Part shown: one piece after another, positions 24,201-36,451 of the stretch
How positions within the stretch are numbered: the first letter of the stretch is position 1
Layout of the letters: each line of letters begins with the position of its first letter
The notes under the pieces: model-generated
Database searches by the model: none
What the model saw: the letters and a program-made list of their open reading frames with translations, nothing else
Told to the model about the DNA's origin: nothing
Translations under genes and position numbers: made by a program
Origin: Adineta ricciae
Lineage: Eukaryota; Rotifera; Eurotatoria; Adinetida; Adinetidae
Assembly (NCBI GenBank): GCA_905250025.1
Contig: CAJNOJ010000001.1
Span: forward strand, 558,001-622,000
DNA: 64,000 nucleotides
Direction: 5' to 3'

Positions 24201-26260
24201 GACGGTAAGTCTGAGCAAAACGCAAGCTTTATCTTTATTTGTTGTTAAACATAGACAAAGGGAGCGATTCAAGCAGTGTTTCCGAAGTATTTCTCACGTC
24301 AACGAACTCGACGGTTAAAGAGACGTCACGCCGATAATACTGAACGGTGACTGCATTTCAATTCCAAAAAAGCACGATTGAAATATTTCTTATATATAGA
24401 ATTCGTCAGTCATTGCTCACCCGTCTTCGATCCAACTATGAGACATCAATTGAAAATTTCTTGTTGGTTATCTATTTCGTCATTTTACTTTGTATTTAAT
24501 AGTATCCTAGGAAACCGAATCTCAACCTTCAATCACAGTCATCAACGATCTCGTCAGATTATCATCTAGATCAGTTACTTTTTCTTCATACACGAGAGAT
24601 CAGCCCATTGACTGCAACTCTCATAACAACAGGTAGTATGGGTTGGGTTTGGTGGTGGTCTATTCATGTGATTGGAAGCTTAATTGCTGTATTCAATGGT
24701 GCAAGGAGACCTCAAGGTTAGCTTCCAAAAGCTAACTTCTTGTAAACAATTCGGTATTTTTTAGAACACGTTCTAGCCGTATGTTTGGACGAGAAATGTA
24801 ATATTTTATTCACATGTATGCAGCACAGAGGATCTACTTAGGAAGTCGTGAATTTGAGTATGTATATCATTTAGGTGACACAGCTGGATATGTTGCACTT
24901 TGGTTTATTGGTGATTATGCTTGTAAACCATTGGATTCCAAAGAAAAACAATCGAAGCTATTGGAAGATAAAAGTCGGATATTAACAAAATTCTCCTCGA
25001 GCAAACATCCCACCACTATAGGTTCGTAGAACGACACTATCACAATCCATTAGCATTGCTTTCGTATAGATATCCAAGAGATGAAAAATCAATCCGAACA
25101 AAAACTACGTGATCATATGGGAACACCACGAATAGCAGCACTCAATCAAGATAGCGCTAGTTTTTTAATGAGCACTGTCGTTTATCCTCAACTATTGACC
25201 GCCTATCGCGCACACCTTCGACCTATTACATCGATCTGTTATGCCAATGACCGTGAAATTGTCATCACTAGTTCGATTGATTGTACGATACGATTGTTTA
25301 CTCTCACCGGTAGATATATTGGCTTTATGGGTCAATCAGTATCTTGGGGACCGCTGAGTTCGACAATTAGTTTGAAAGAGTAAATCCCTTTTTATATTGA
25401 AAATAATCCATACAATGGATGAGAATCATATTCTAGTTTACCGAAACGACTACCGGAAGACATACGTCGAAAAGGCTCGGCGGCAACACTCGAAACTCTT
25501 CGTGGGGATATTGGAAAACGATGGAAACTCTTAAAACATACAGTTGTAGCATGGACTTCATTGCCCATATTTCAATATTTTTGTAAGTTCTGTTTCATTG
25601 CATTGCTTATGACTCATTCAAGAAATTCAGATCACAATAACCGACCTGAAATTCACCAGTTAACGAATCCAAGTCAAGAAGTACCAAATCCATCCAATGA
25701 ATTCGCAGATTCTGTCAAACTGTCAGCACAAAAACAAGAAACGACCGTCACGAAAGAATGGACGCGGCGTCGCGAACGTATACATCGACTTATTGGCTTA
25801 GATCGTTTGGATGCTGTTCAAATAACTAAGAAACCCTCGATTGAATCAATGTTAAAACTACAACGCGATAATTTTGGTGTGACAATGCCTGTTCTAGGCC
25901 AATTCACACGAAACTATATGCATCATCGACCGAGGTCCGACTTCGAACGCGTTAAAATTTATGGCGGAAAAGTATGCAAACCTTTTGAATTATGTAAACA
26001 AATTGCACAAATATCTATCCTTTCAGGCAATTATTTATTCTCTTTTACCACTAGCAGTGTCATCCGATGTTCTTCCAGAAATGGCATTAGGTGTCAATGA
26101 CACTCAAAACAAGCTATCAACAGAATATTTCGATATAGATATACGTCAATTAGAAGAAAAGAAAGAAGGAGAGAAAAGTTTAATGGATGATCTAAACGAT
26201 AAACTATTTCGACTGAAGAAAAAACAAATCTGTTCATCACAAAAAAACAATCTCTTATAA
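21300..26260 (+). CDS. EF-hand and WD40-repeat protein (WDR49/WDR64-like)
   Basis: A large gene of roughly 18 exons, beginning at 21300-21371 and 21424 onward. The N-terminus has a helical region and an EF-hand pair (loops DTDNTGYLDVSE and DTNCDGEVDLSE). About 12 WD40 blades follow, recognised by blade ends such as IRFWDPF, IIVWDIQT, INIWNVVTGEK, LALWNFNNG, IILWTIETG, GYVALW and IRLFTLTG. The C-terminus is charged and helical. This order matches the WDR49/WDR64/EFCAB8 group, which is associated with cilia and axonemes; that role is inferred. Splicing was resolved by frame: for example 23038-23092 is a 55-nt intron, 24825-24880 is intronic, and a 4-nt micro-exon (21992-21995) is needed to join the second EF-hand. 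I did not fix every boundary in 24.2-26.1 kb. Confidence 0.82.
21992..21995 (+). other. Four-nucleotide micro-exon (ATAG)
   Basis: Upstream intron 21933-21991 (59 nt) and downstream intron 21996-22050 (55 nt) both have GT-AG ends and the local intron size. Including the four bases gives FMK-I-DTNCDGEVDLSEYL, a perfect EF-hand. Treating 21933-22050 as one intron breaks the frame. Confidence 0.75.
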
Positions 26261-26740
26261 CACAAGCGTTTTGATATTTTTGTCTAGGTAATATTAGTAC
26301 ATCTCTTCGTGAATAATCGTCATGAGATGTTGACTAAACGTTCAAGAACGATCAATTACAAACATGAAAACAGTCCTCACACACACACACACATACACCT
26401 TTGTTCATGTCATAGGTAATTTGTCAATAAAGAATAACTTCTCATCTTTCATGGCAATTCATCTATGTTTCAATACGTGTGTAAATATCCATAGCAAAGT
26501 GCTTGAATGTCATTCGCACATATTGACATATTCACATTGGTTCGATGCTTTTCCCACAACGAAAGAGAAGGGGAGAGAGAGAGAATTGTCAATTGATATT
26601 CACACAGTATGTGTGTGTGTGCATAAGCTACTTGATATCGTGGGAGAGAAAGAAGGAAAGAGAGAAAGAGACACATATATATATAAATGAAGAACAGAAA
26701 CGAGTGAACAATTCATTTGCACGTTGAACTAAAATAAACG
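26261..26740. other. Intergenic with CA and GA-rich simple repeats
   Basis: Holds a short (CA)n run near 26379-26395 and a purine-rich GA/GAGA stretch at about 26560-26680. There is no convincing gene; the frames here are low-complexity. Confidence 0.65.
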
Positions 26741-27368
26741 ATGGTGTTTATTCTTCAAAATATGTTTTTGATCACTGTTCCAGTGTCGACTTTATTAACA
26801 ACTGTTGCAATGCTATTACCTTATTGGTGGTCATCAGAGACACTACAAGTTGGTCTATGGAGAGCTCGATCAACTTCCTCGTCATGGTTACTTGTTGAAC
26901 CACAGCTTGAAACGGCGGAAGGTAAAAATTCTATATTGCTCGTCGATGAACTGAATATTCCAAATGCATTTTCTTCTAGGGCGCGTTTTATTTCTTCTAC
27001 AAATTCTCTCGTTGGCATCCGTTTTACTAGCCGATATCAGCGGTATCATATGGTTTGTCATTCTCGTTCGTCGTTATTCATCATCATTATCCTTCGCATC
27101 AATTTTATCACTTCTTATATTTACAATTCTTACTTATTTATCTTTATCGGTCATGATCTATTTCGTTTGGATAACTACGAAAGAATACATTCATTTAATA
27201 CAAATCTCATATTCATTCTATCTGGTCTTAATCATCGTTGTATTACATTCATTAACGCTAATTAGTCTGATTATTAACCTATTGAGATACCGAACGATGT
27301 ATCACTCAATTCAACCAACGCTGCTAGAGAAGAAACTTGCTTTTGCTTTTAATGAACCTATTGTATAG
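26741..27368 (+). CDS. Claudin/PMP22-like four-TM membrane protein
   Basis: Two exons, 26741-26921 and 26980-27368, give 189 aa. TM1 (FLITVPVSTLLTTVAMLLPYW) is followed by a short extracellular loop with PYWW...LQVGLWRA. That resembles the W-GLW signature of the claudin/PMP22 superfamily, but I see no conserved Cys pair. Three more hydrophobic helices follow (LFLLQILSLASVLLADISGI, SFASILSLLIFTILTYLSLS, FYLVLIIVVLHSLTLISLII) and a short tail. Membrane topology is clear; family membership is moderate because the loop cysteines are absent. Confidence 0.68.
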
Positions 27369-28344
27369 AACTGAACTTTATTTGTTTTTTTTTATTGACC
27401 CCGGTGTTCAAATATAAAAAAATATAATTATCTTCACACGATTTGTTTCCTGCTGAGAGCATTGCAAGATAAAAGACAAAAGATTAAATCATCTGATTGC
27501 TTTTCTCACACGGAGATTTCGTTTCCTTTTTTTGATGATTGTCTAGACATTATATTGATCATAAAAGAAATACCACCAACAGTGAAGTTCAAAGTAAAAA
27601 TGAATGTGATTGACAAATGTTAGAATATTCGAAATGTGAATGGTTTGCGTATTGGTTAAACACCTAGTTTGTTTTTTTAGGCGATTGTCGACACCTATTT
27701 TTTAGCAAATATTGAAGGTATTCTAATTGAGAGTTGAACTGTGAGTGATGTTCATTGAACTATAGATAATGAACAAAAATAGAAGTGCACTTGTGCGTCA
27801 CATGACGTCCGATAAGAAATTTGTTCACAACAGGTGATGTTCATTTCTAAATTGACTGGTTTGATCTTCGCGCAACTGTCATATGACTCTGATCTTTTGG
27901 TGCTTTCAAAAAATAAATAAACGAAAAATCTCTTCGAATATTAAAGAAATGAACCGAAAATTCTTGTCATGAAGTCAATTAGAGTGAACCTATTTGTTTG
28001 AAATTGTTTTGCTTTGCACACTATGATGAGCTAATGATGTTGACTGCTGCGTGAGCATCGTATACATATTGTGTAATTGATTCCAAACATTCATTTGCTT
28101 CTTTTTGATGGTCACGTCATTGTGAAGAATTGTTAGAAACAACCAAAAACAAAAGACGAACGCCCTTTTCTTATCGACTAGATTCATGCTTCATACAAAA
28201 GATAACAACAAGTATATTTTATGTCAGCCAAAGGCAGTACGACCGAACAATATCTGTATAAGTAGAACGAAAAGAAAAAAACACTGGCATACATTTTTAT
28301 AGATATGTCTTATCTCAACGAATGCGCACATTGTTGTGTTACAG
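27369..28344. other. Intergenic region
   Basis: AT-rich spacer upstream of the first monooxygenase. The 65-codon minus frame at 28187-27990 has no recognisable content. Confidence 0.55.
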
Positions 28345-28351
28345 TCCATAA

Positions 28352-30060
28352 ATGACATCCACATCACCATCTGCATTGCGTTTATTATTCTATCTTATAT
28401 GTAGCTATTCAGCATCGATTTTATCGATCCTAATTGGTCTTACAAGCCAGTTTATATATTGGTTTCTATTCGACTCGTTCGGTCGGCATGAAAAACGAAC
28501 AAGAAGAAAACTTAATTGGACCAGTCCTGAACGAGATGACGAATATAACGTCATCATCGTTGGTACAGGCTTTTCAGGCATTGGCACTGCCATTCGACTA
28601 AATCAACTTGGTATGAGCAACTACATTCTCTTTGACCGAAACGCACACGCCGGTGGTACGTGGTATGCCAACCAATATCCTGGATGTGCATGCGATGTTC
28701 CATCCAATCTCTACTCATTCTCATTCGAACCTAATCCAAACTGGTCATACTTTTTCAGTCGCCAACCAGAGATTTGGAACTATCTCGAACATTGTGCAGA
28801 CAAGTATCATGTCCGATCACATATTCGCTTCAACACAACGGTCACTCAGCTCAAGTGGATCGAAGATCAACAGCTCTGGCAAGTGACAACTGAGTCGAAC
28901 AATGAAGAAAAAGTGTACTACGGTCGATCAGTAGTACTTGGTACGGGTCCGCTGTCGAATGCAGCCTATCCGACCGATATCGATGGAATCGAAAAGTTCG
29001 AAGGTGAAATGTGTCACACAGCAAAGTGGAACAAGAACATTGACTTTCGAAACAAGCGCGTGGCAGTGGTGGGTACCGGTGCAAGTGCCATTCAAGTAGT
29101 GCCAGAAGTTCAGAAGATGGGCGTGAAACAACTACTTGTCTTTCAACGTACGCCACCGTGGGTCATACCGCGAATAGATCGACGTGTTACGAATTTTGAG
29201 AAATGGCTTTTTACTTGTTTTCCTATGCTTCAACGATTGATTCGACGATGCATTTATTGGTCACGTGAATCATACATACTTTCGTTCGTATATCGTTGGC
29301 CATTACGATACATGAGCGAGGAATTGGTTCTGCACAATCTTAACAGAGAAGTTAAAGATCCTCTATTGAGAAAAAAGGTCACACCAACATGGGAACTTGG
29401 ATGTAAGCGTACACTAGTGACAAGTGATTGGTACACGGCGCTACAAAAACCAAATGTGGAGTTAATTACAAATCGCATTCGAGAAGTGAAAGCACATTCG
29501 ATAGTGACATACGATGGTGATGAATATCCTGTTGACATTATCATCTGGTCAACAGGATTTGAAACGCAAAAGTTCGGAATTCCTGTCTATGGCAAAAATG
29601 GATGTTCCTTAGTAGAACAATGGTCTAAGACCATGGCGGTAATAATATTTTATATATATACACACAGTAAAACCATCATCTTTTTGGACATTTCTAGGCT
29701 TATCGTGGTGTTACGATTCCTAATTATCCGAACTTATTTCTTCTTTTAGGTCCAAATTCTCGTCTAGGTCATTCTTCAGTAATAGTTATGCTTGAAGCTC
29801 AATTGAAATATCTAGTGGAAATATTTGTTTATATGAACGAAAATAGCGTTCGATCTGTTGCAATCAAACAGAATGCACATGATAAATATAACCAGTGGCT
29901 GCAATCGAAATTAAAGAAGACAGTGTGGAATTTAGGCGGCTGTCATTCGTGGTATCAAAATTTTCAAGGAGATGTTACAACAATATGGCCTGATTTTACT
30001 TGGATTTACCGTTCCTTGCTCAAACGGTTTGATTCAGAGAACTATATTATTGAAAAATAA
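28352..30060 (+). CDS. Baeyer-Villiger-type flavin monooxygenase, copy 1
   Basis: Two exons, 28352-29638 and 29698-30060, give 549 aa. An N-terminal hydrophobic helix (residues ~9-40) probably anchors it in a membrane. The FAD-binding Rossmann motif is GTGFSG at 71-76 and the NADPH motif is GTGASA at 241-246. Between them lies FEGEMCHTAKW (216-226), matching the BVMO fingerprint FxGxxxHxxxW. GGTWYANQYPGCACDVPS is also typical. Such enzymes insert oxygen next to a ketone using NADPH and O2; the substrate here is unknown. BVMOs are common in bacteria and fungi, so lateral origin is plausible. An ACAG acceptor ends 7 nt before the ATG. A close paralogue follows at 33167. Confidence 0.9.
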
Positions 30061-30410
30061 TACGAATTAACACTAGAACTGATATGAAAAGAGACTTATT
30101 TCAAGATTCGTTTTTCTTTTGTTTACTACCGATATATCGAGATTCTTTTTTATATTAAATATTTTTCTGTCATCATTGAATGAAAAAGAAACATTAACAC
30201 AAGAGATCTGTTTTCATATCGAAAATTTCAAAAATAACAGCACCGAGACCTTATGTATCAGTTGTGACTGTTGCTAAGAGACTATCAACAACAACAGTCT
30301 TTAGACATTGAAATCCGATTTAGTTTTTTGATTTCTAAATCATTGAAAAACCAATTAGACAGTATTGCAAATCTCCATGAATTTATCATTTTAGCATTGA
30401 AAAAGTATTC
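30061..30410. other. Intergenic
   Basis: Spacer between the monooxygenase copy 1 stop and the F-box remnant. Nothing recognisable. Confidence 0.5.
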
Positions 30411-31776
30411 TTAGAAAGAATGTTCATATTTGAATTTCTCACATAAATATAATTTATTTCCTTTCATACAGTTAATTCGCATACTCTCTCGGGTGAAATT
30501 ATGCGTCGCTCGATATAAAAATTCATAATTAATGCGAAGAGCGATTTCCTTTACTAAATACGTTTTGTTATCGAATAGAACTTCTTCTATATAATGATCG
30601 TAGAAACCATTTTTGAATTCGTGTTCAAAAGGCTTTCCATCGAATATCGACACCGTACGGACATCTTCGTACATCCCATCTTGCAATTTATTTGTAACAT
30701 ATCCGTAATACTTCGTTTGAGATAGATATAAATAAAAGTGACATTGACCCTCGTTCGACTCGGGAGAGTAATCGAAATAAGCAATGATACGTTCACTTCA
30801 AAAATCAATTAACTTTTTCATCGAATTGACAATGTTTTCTCGCAGATAACGACTAGCAACAAATGTTGTTTCAGTATCGACCACAATGTACAAGCCCAGT
30901 CGCTCGAGATTCACCATTCGAAAAAAAAAACTGGAAGAATGGCCTTATTGTAACAAAATGTTGACATACTCTGTGATAAACAAAAATGCTTTAGATTCGG
31001 TAAGATACCCTAAAAAAAGTTTTGTCGCTTATTCAGGAAAGATTCTCTCGAGTAACTCGCTGGATTTTTTATTTCGTTTATGAAGTGAGGGTTAGGAACA
31101 TCAACAATGTATGTACGTAGTTGATTGAAATGACCGTCGAGAAGACAGAGACCATCTTCTAGTGATTGTACTTTGATACTCAAATATAAAAGTGTCGATG
31201 GACGAATTTTCCAAACCAATCGATCGTCAAAGTTTAATCGGCCATAATTTTTATCCGAAAACTCATGCAATAGTAAATACTTCAGATTCATAAATATGGG
31301 AAAAGTTCTTTTGAATACGTTGACTGTCGATAATAACATTCGAAAATCATCTTTGTTCGGCCTATACGCAAGAATGAGTATCGTGATTTGGTTTAAAAAT
31401 GTAAAAAACGAAAAAAAAGTTCGATTTGAACTGAAGAGCTAACAAAAGTTTTCGTCGACAAATTCCAAGTACTCTTACCTGACAGAAGGCTCCAAATTGA
31501 CCTAACATCGATGTGATAAGCTACAATACGATGCAAGTTAGAATATTCATCAGTGTGTAAAATACTCTTCATCAATGTTGACACAATACCCAAATATTCG
31601 ATATTACTACAAATGTTCGGTGAAATCTGCGTACAAAATGAATTTCGCACCATTTTATTTGAGAGAAGATCAAGAAATTCATCTTTCGATCTTTTTAATG
31701 GAACCCAAATGAGTGGTAAAACTTTAATATTGAATAAGTAGAAGAATTTCGTCAGGCAAGTCGTTTAGGCCAATAA
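30411..31776 (-). pseudogene. Decayed F-box/LRR-like family gene
   Basis: Reading on the minus strand from about 31776, an F-box-like start LNDLPDEILLLIQY runs into a stop. Other frames then continue with pieces typical of a large F-box-plus-leucine-rich family: NICSNIEYLGIVSTLM, YSNLHRIVAYHI, FPIFMNLKYLLL, QLRTYIVDVPNP, and a C-terminal tail near 30686-30411. Several frame changes and stops interrupt it, and not all can be removed by 55-nt introns, so I read it as a broken copy. The alternative is a heavily spliced gene that I failed to assemble. Confidence 0.5.
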
Positions 31777-32517
31777 TGGAGTACGCCACCTATTCGATAA
31801 ATCATTTGATTGATATATTTACATACTCGATTTGACCAGTATCGTTCGTCGATACAAACAGTTACATATTTTCCTTCTAAACAGAATGTTTTTTCATCGG
31901 AAGCAAAAAATCACATGATTTCTTTTCTCACTTGCATTTCGTGATGAAACAATCGAACGATGAATTTGACGAAGAAATCGATTTGATTTTTCAGTGATGT
32001 ACATTCTATCAAGCAAATATGATACTACGAAGATTTGAATCTATTTTGTTCATTGTCAAGTTCACTCGAATGCTTTATGATAAAAATTTACCGTTTTCTT
32101 TTTCGATTCTATTGGGGTACTTTCAACAGAATAAAATCAAGGTTTATTATCATTGAAAAATAACGTTATTCTGTGTAGAATAGCGATTGATAGTAGATTA
32201 GATCTTTATATCTTCGATAGGTAACTAATCTCTGTTCGTGTCAAGAAAACACATCTAAGTACCGAATGCTGTTCGCCAGTAGGGTCCAGATTACGTTTGA
32301 AGAACCTTCACTGATATTGGTTAATGAATGGAACGAAAAATAATTCTCGTCTATTGATATTGAACAACATGTCAGATGATTGTTAGACGGAATGCCTTCA
32401 AAACACATGTCGCCTCCAATTTGTTAATATTCAGAGAAGAAAGCAAGTAAGAACATAAAATATTTATAGATTAAATTGAAGCTATTTTTCCAATTGACTT
32501 ACTCAATCATCATTCAA

Positions 32518-32820
32518 TGGAAACTTTTCGTAAGGCACGTTCACAATTCGCTTCAGCTATTCGACAACCAAATTGGATTGTCAGACAAGCAGAACGAAAT
32601 TTCGATACCGTCTAGCAAATGAAAGAACATGTTCTGTAATTATTATATCTGAAATCGATTACTGAATCACGTACTAAACCAGTATCGGCAATATTTTCAG
32701 TATTTGAAATTATCTTTTGAACTAATCGTGCTGGTTCGTTAAAAATTTACACAAACATACTGTGCACCTATACAGATAATGATAAAAAGCCTGCACTCAA
32801 CTCAAGATACGTATCTCTTC
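32518..32820 (+). pseudogene. Broken coding fragment, family unknown
   Basis: Starting with an ATG at about 32518, one frame reads METFRKARSQFASAIRQPNW then IVRQAERNFDTV, a stop, QMKEHVL, a stop, LLYLKSITESRTKPVSAIFS, and a third stop. The reading is protein-like and stays in one frame through three stops. That suggests a recent relic of a coding exon. I do not recognise the family. Confidence 0.45.
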
Positions 32821-33166
32821 TATCACCAATCTAGTTCTGATTAGTTTTTACGTAGTCGCTTCATATCCAATAGGTGTACTTCATCTGATTCTATATATGT
32901 GAATCATGAGAGAAAACTCAATGGCAGCTGACCTCACATTACTTGAATTCATCTGTGTCTAAAATGTAAGTCCTTCTTCTCAACGGTTCCTGATAGAATA
33001 TTTACAAAAAACTTCTTATCATTGTTCTAGTCTTGTTGAGATTAGAAGCAAATGCTCGACAAATAGGAGATAAAAGAACGACAGTTTGTTGGCGGTGGCA
33101 AACATTTAAATATCCTCTTCTTTTTTGTTTTCTCAGCATTTTATTTATAGGTACAGACTGTGCAAA

Positions 33167-35037
33167 ATGAACAGCACAATACGATTTATAATATATGTGT
33201 TACCTCTGTTGTTATGTTCAGCCTCAGTGATGATAACATCGATTATAATTGGTCTCACTGGCCATTTTTTCTACTGGCTTCTATTTGATTCATTCGGTAG
33301 AGCTAGAAAACGAGCGAATAGGAAAGTTAAGTGGACCAATAGTCAAATAAATGACGAATATAACGTCATCATCGTTGGTACAGGCTTTTCTGGTATTGGC
33401 ACTGCCATTCGACTAAATCAACTTGGTATGAGCAACTACATTCTCTTCGAGCGTGATGCACACGTCGGTGGTACGTGGTATGCCAACCAATATCCTGGAT
33501 GTGCATGCGATGTTCCATCCAATCTCTACTCATTCTCATTCGAACCTAATCCAAACTGGTCCTACTACTTTAGTCGCCAACCAGAGATTTGGAACTATCT
33601 CGAACATTGTGCAGACAAGTATCGTGTCCGATCACATATTCGCTTCAACACAACGGTCACTCAGCTCAAGTGGATCGAAGATCAACAGCTCTGGCAAGTG
33701 ACAACTGAGTCGAACAATGAAGAAAAAGTGTACTACGGTCGATCGGTAGTACTTGGTACGGGTCCGCTGTCGAATGCAGCCTATCCGACCGATATCGATG
33801 GAATCGAAAAGTTCGAAGGTGAAATGTGTCACACAGCAAAGTGGAACAAGAACCTTGACTTTCGAAACAAGCGCGTGGCAGTGGTGGGTACCGGTGCAAG
33901 TGCCATTCAAGTAGTGCCAGAAGTTCAGAAGATGGGCGTGAAACAACTACTTGTCTTTCAACGTACGCCACCATGGATAGTGCCTCGAATAGATCGGCAA
34001 TTAACCGATTGGGAAAAGAANACATTGACTTTCGAAACAAGCGCGTGGCAGTGGTGGGTACCGGTGCAAGTGCCATTCAAGTAGTGCCAGAAGTTCAGAA
34101 GATGGGCGTGAAACAACTACTTGTCTTTCAACGTACGCCACCATGGATAGTGCCTCGAATAGATCGGCAATTAACCGATTGGGAAAAGAATATTTTGAAA
34201 CGTTTTCCAATTATTCAGAAATTGATTCGTGCCATGATTTATTGGGGAAGTGAATCTATAGCGTTGTCATTCGTCTATCGGTGGCCACTTCGCATAATTG
34301 ATCACCAGCTGGCCAGATACAACTTGAACCGAGAAGTTAAAGATCCTCTATTGAGAAAAAAGGTCACACCAACATGGGACCTAGGTTGTAAACGCACTTT
34401 ACTAACAAATGATTGGTATTCAACCCTTCAAAAACCGAACGTAAAACTAGTCACAAATCGTATTCATGAGGTGAAAGCACATTCGATAGCGACATACGAT
34501 GGTGATGAATATCCCGTTGACATTATCATCTGGTCAACAGGATTCCAAGTTCAGACATTTCCGCTACCTGTTTACGGTATCGATGGTCATTCGCTAAGCG
34601 ATGAATGGTCAAATACGATACAAGTATGAACGACTTCGCATCGAAATACATATACTATCATATTTTTCTTGTAGGCCTATCGAGGTGTCACCGTACCTAG
34701 TTTTCCAAACTTATACATTCTTCTCGGTCCCAATACAGGTCTTGGCCACAATTCTGTAGTCATAATGATCGAATCCCAAATAAACTACATCGCCGAAGCA
34801 CTTCTCTACATGGATCGATACAACCTACGGTCAATGGAAATCAAACGAGACGTTCATGTACAATTCAACAAGGAAATACAGTCGAAATTAAAGAAAACAG
34901 TGTGGCAAAGTGGTAAATGCCGGTCGGGGTATCAAGATAGTCAAGGTAACAATACTGCCATATGGCCCGATTGTACGTGGTTATATGTGTTATTGATGAA
35001 CAAATTCGATTATGAAAATTATATTGCTCGTAAATAA
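33167..35037 (+). CDS. Baeyer-Villiger-type flavin monooxygenase, copy 2 (interrupted by assembly duplication)
   Basis: Exon 1 is 33167-34623 and exon 2 is 34675-35037. As written, the frame breaks at the N (34021), because 33852-34020 is repeated at 34022-34190. Subtracting the 170-bp excess leaves exon 1 at 1287 nt, exactly the length in copy 1, and exon 2 is also equal (363 nt), so the real gene should encode 549 aa. FAD and NADPH Rossmann motifs and the FEGEMCHTAKW fingerprint are present. An ATG at 33125 would add 14 residues; 33167 aligns better with copy 1. A TATAG acceptor lies 16 nt upstream of 33167. The membrane-anchor helix is kept, though the N-terminal ~60 aa diverge. Confidence 0.88.
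33852..34190 (+). repeat. 169-bp direct duplication around an N (likely assembly join)
   Basis: The segment ending at 34020 is repeated directly after the single N at 34021. I see one base difference: C at 33854 against A at 34024. It breaks the monooxygenase frame, and removing 170 bp restores it. Confidence 0.9.
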
Positions 35038-35057
35038 CTGCTAATCAAACTCTATCT

Positions 35058-36451
35058 TTATTTCATAAACAAGAATGAAGTAAAAAAAAAGAAGAGATGG
35101 AAAGAAAAACATCTATTTTGTTTTCCTATATCAAAGGTTGTCGTTCGTGATGGGCGTTTGAGAAGACGTTTCCGAACGTTTTGTGTTCGTAGTGCACTCA
35201 TCATTGTTTCATTTTGATGATGAGCGGATTTGAGACGAGGCCAAGAAGCAACGCGCCGTGGCGGAACATCGATTATTTCCGTTAATGGAATCAAACTATC
35301 GTCTACTATGCTCGGTCGCATCTCGGCGATCAGCGAGGGCGAATAGCCAATTAGAAACGACGGTTGTTGATGAGATGGAACGAGAAATCGTCGAAAAAAG
35401 CGTTGCAACATACGGCGTCGTCGTCGATATGTTAATTGATTATTGGATTCAACTTGCTCACTTATTCGTGATTGAAGAAGACGATGTTGTTCTTGAAATT
35501 GAATAAGACGACGTTGCCGCCATGCATCCATAATCCATGCAGCAGTTGCCAATTCATTATCACGTGGTTTTTCCACAGGTAATTCGAGAAACGGTGAAAG
35601 AGCCTCACGATTTCGTTCGGCTTCTCTAGCTTCGAGTATATCGACTTGTTTCAACCAGTAATCTAGATCAAATTTTTTTGACGAAAGATGCGGATTGGCA
35701 ATATCAGATGATGATTCACGTAAACAACGACATAGACGAGAACGTGCTTTCCAGCATAAATAAACAACGACGAATAATAACATACCTATAATATCCAAAT
35801 ATTAATTATCGGAATGTCTGCCACGAGAAAATAATTTCTCGTACATCATCTTTAATTCTATCCAGATAATTTTCTTTCTACTGGAGAATCCGATCGGAAG
35901 TTTATTATCTACTGATTCCTATCATTTTCAAGTACATAGACTTCTTTTCTATTTCCATAGAATTCATTTCATTTTGCTGTTTTTCTCCAAACAATCTCAA
36001 TGATTATTGTCCTATTAGTTCTCAATCAACTCTTTCTCTGTCTGAAACGGCATAGTTTTGAGTTTTTCGATTATATTAAACGGAATATTTCCTTGTCAAT
36101 TAATGAACATTTCTGCTCGAATGAATTCATGAAAATCTTTTTTTAAGAAAATAAAAGATTTTCTTCTTGCATCTTTTATTTTATCAGAGACAACATACCG
36201 CCAAGAAGAGCTGCTGTCTTAATCCCTGTTTTCACGGAATAGGGTTCGTCAAATGAGATGTGTTGATATTCAGTAGTCGAAGCGGAAGTCGTATTTGAAG
36301 GCAGCGAAGTAATAGTAATAGAATTTGCTATATCTTGTCGTTTTTTTACTTGTTTACTACTGTTTAATAGACGATAGATAGAAGATGTTGAGATAATATT
36401 CAACGCGACGGGTGCTGCTAGTGATTTGTTGATACGATTGAATGGGAGCAT
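35058..36451 (-). CDS. Single-pass membrane protein of unknown function
   Basis: Two exons, 36451-36199 and 35785-35058, give 326 aa. The intron is 413 nt, unusually long for this window, and it splits the codon for a Gly within the single transmembrane helix (TAALLGG then MLLFVVVYLCWKARSRL). A Ser/Thr-rich N-terminus precedes the helix. After it comes a Cys/Arg patch (RSRLCRCL) and a long charged, Arg-rich cytoplasmic-type tail with a predicted coiled region (WRQRRLIQFQEQHRLLQSRI). I do not recognise a domain. The 3' end lies 20 bp from the stop of monooxygenase copy 2 on the other strand. Confidence 0.6.
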
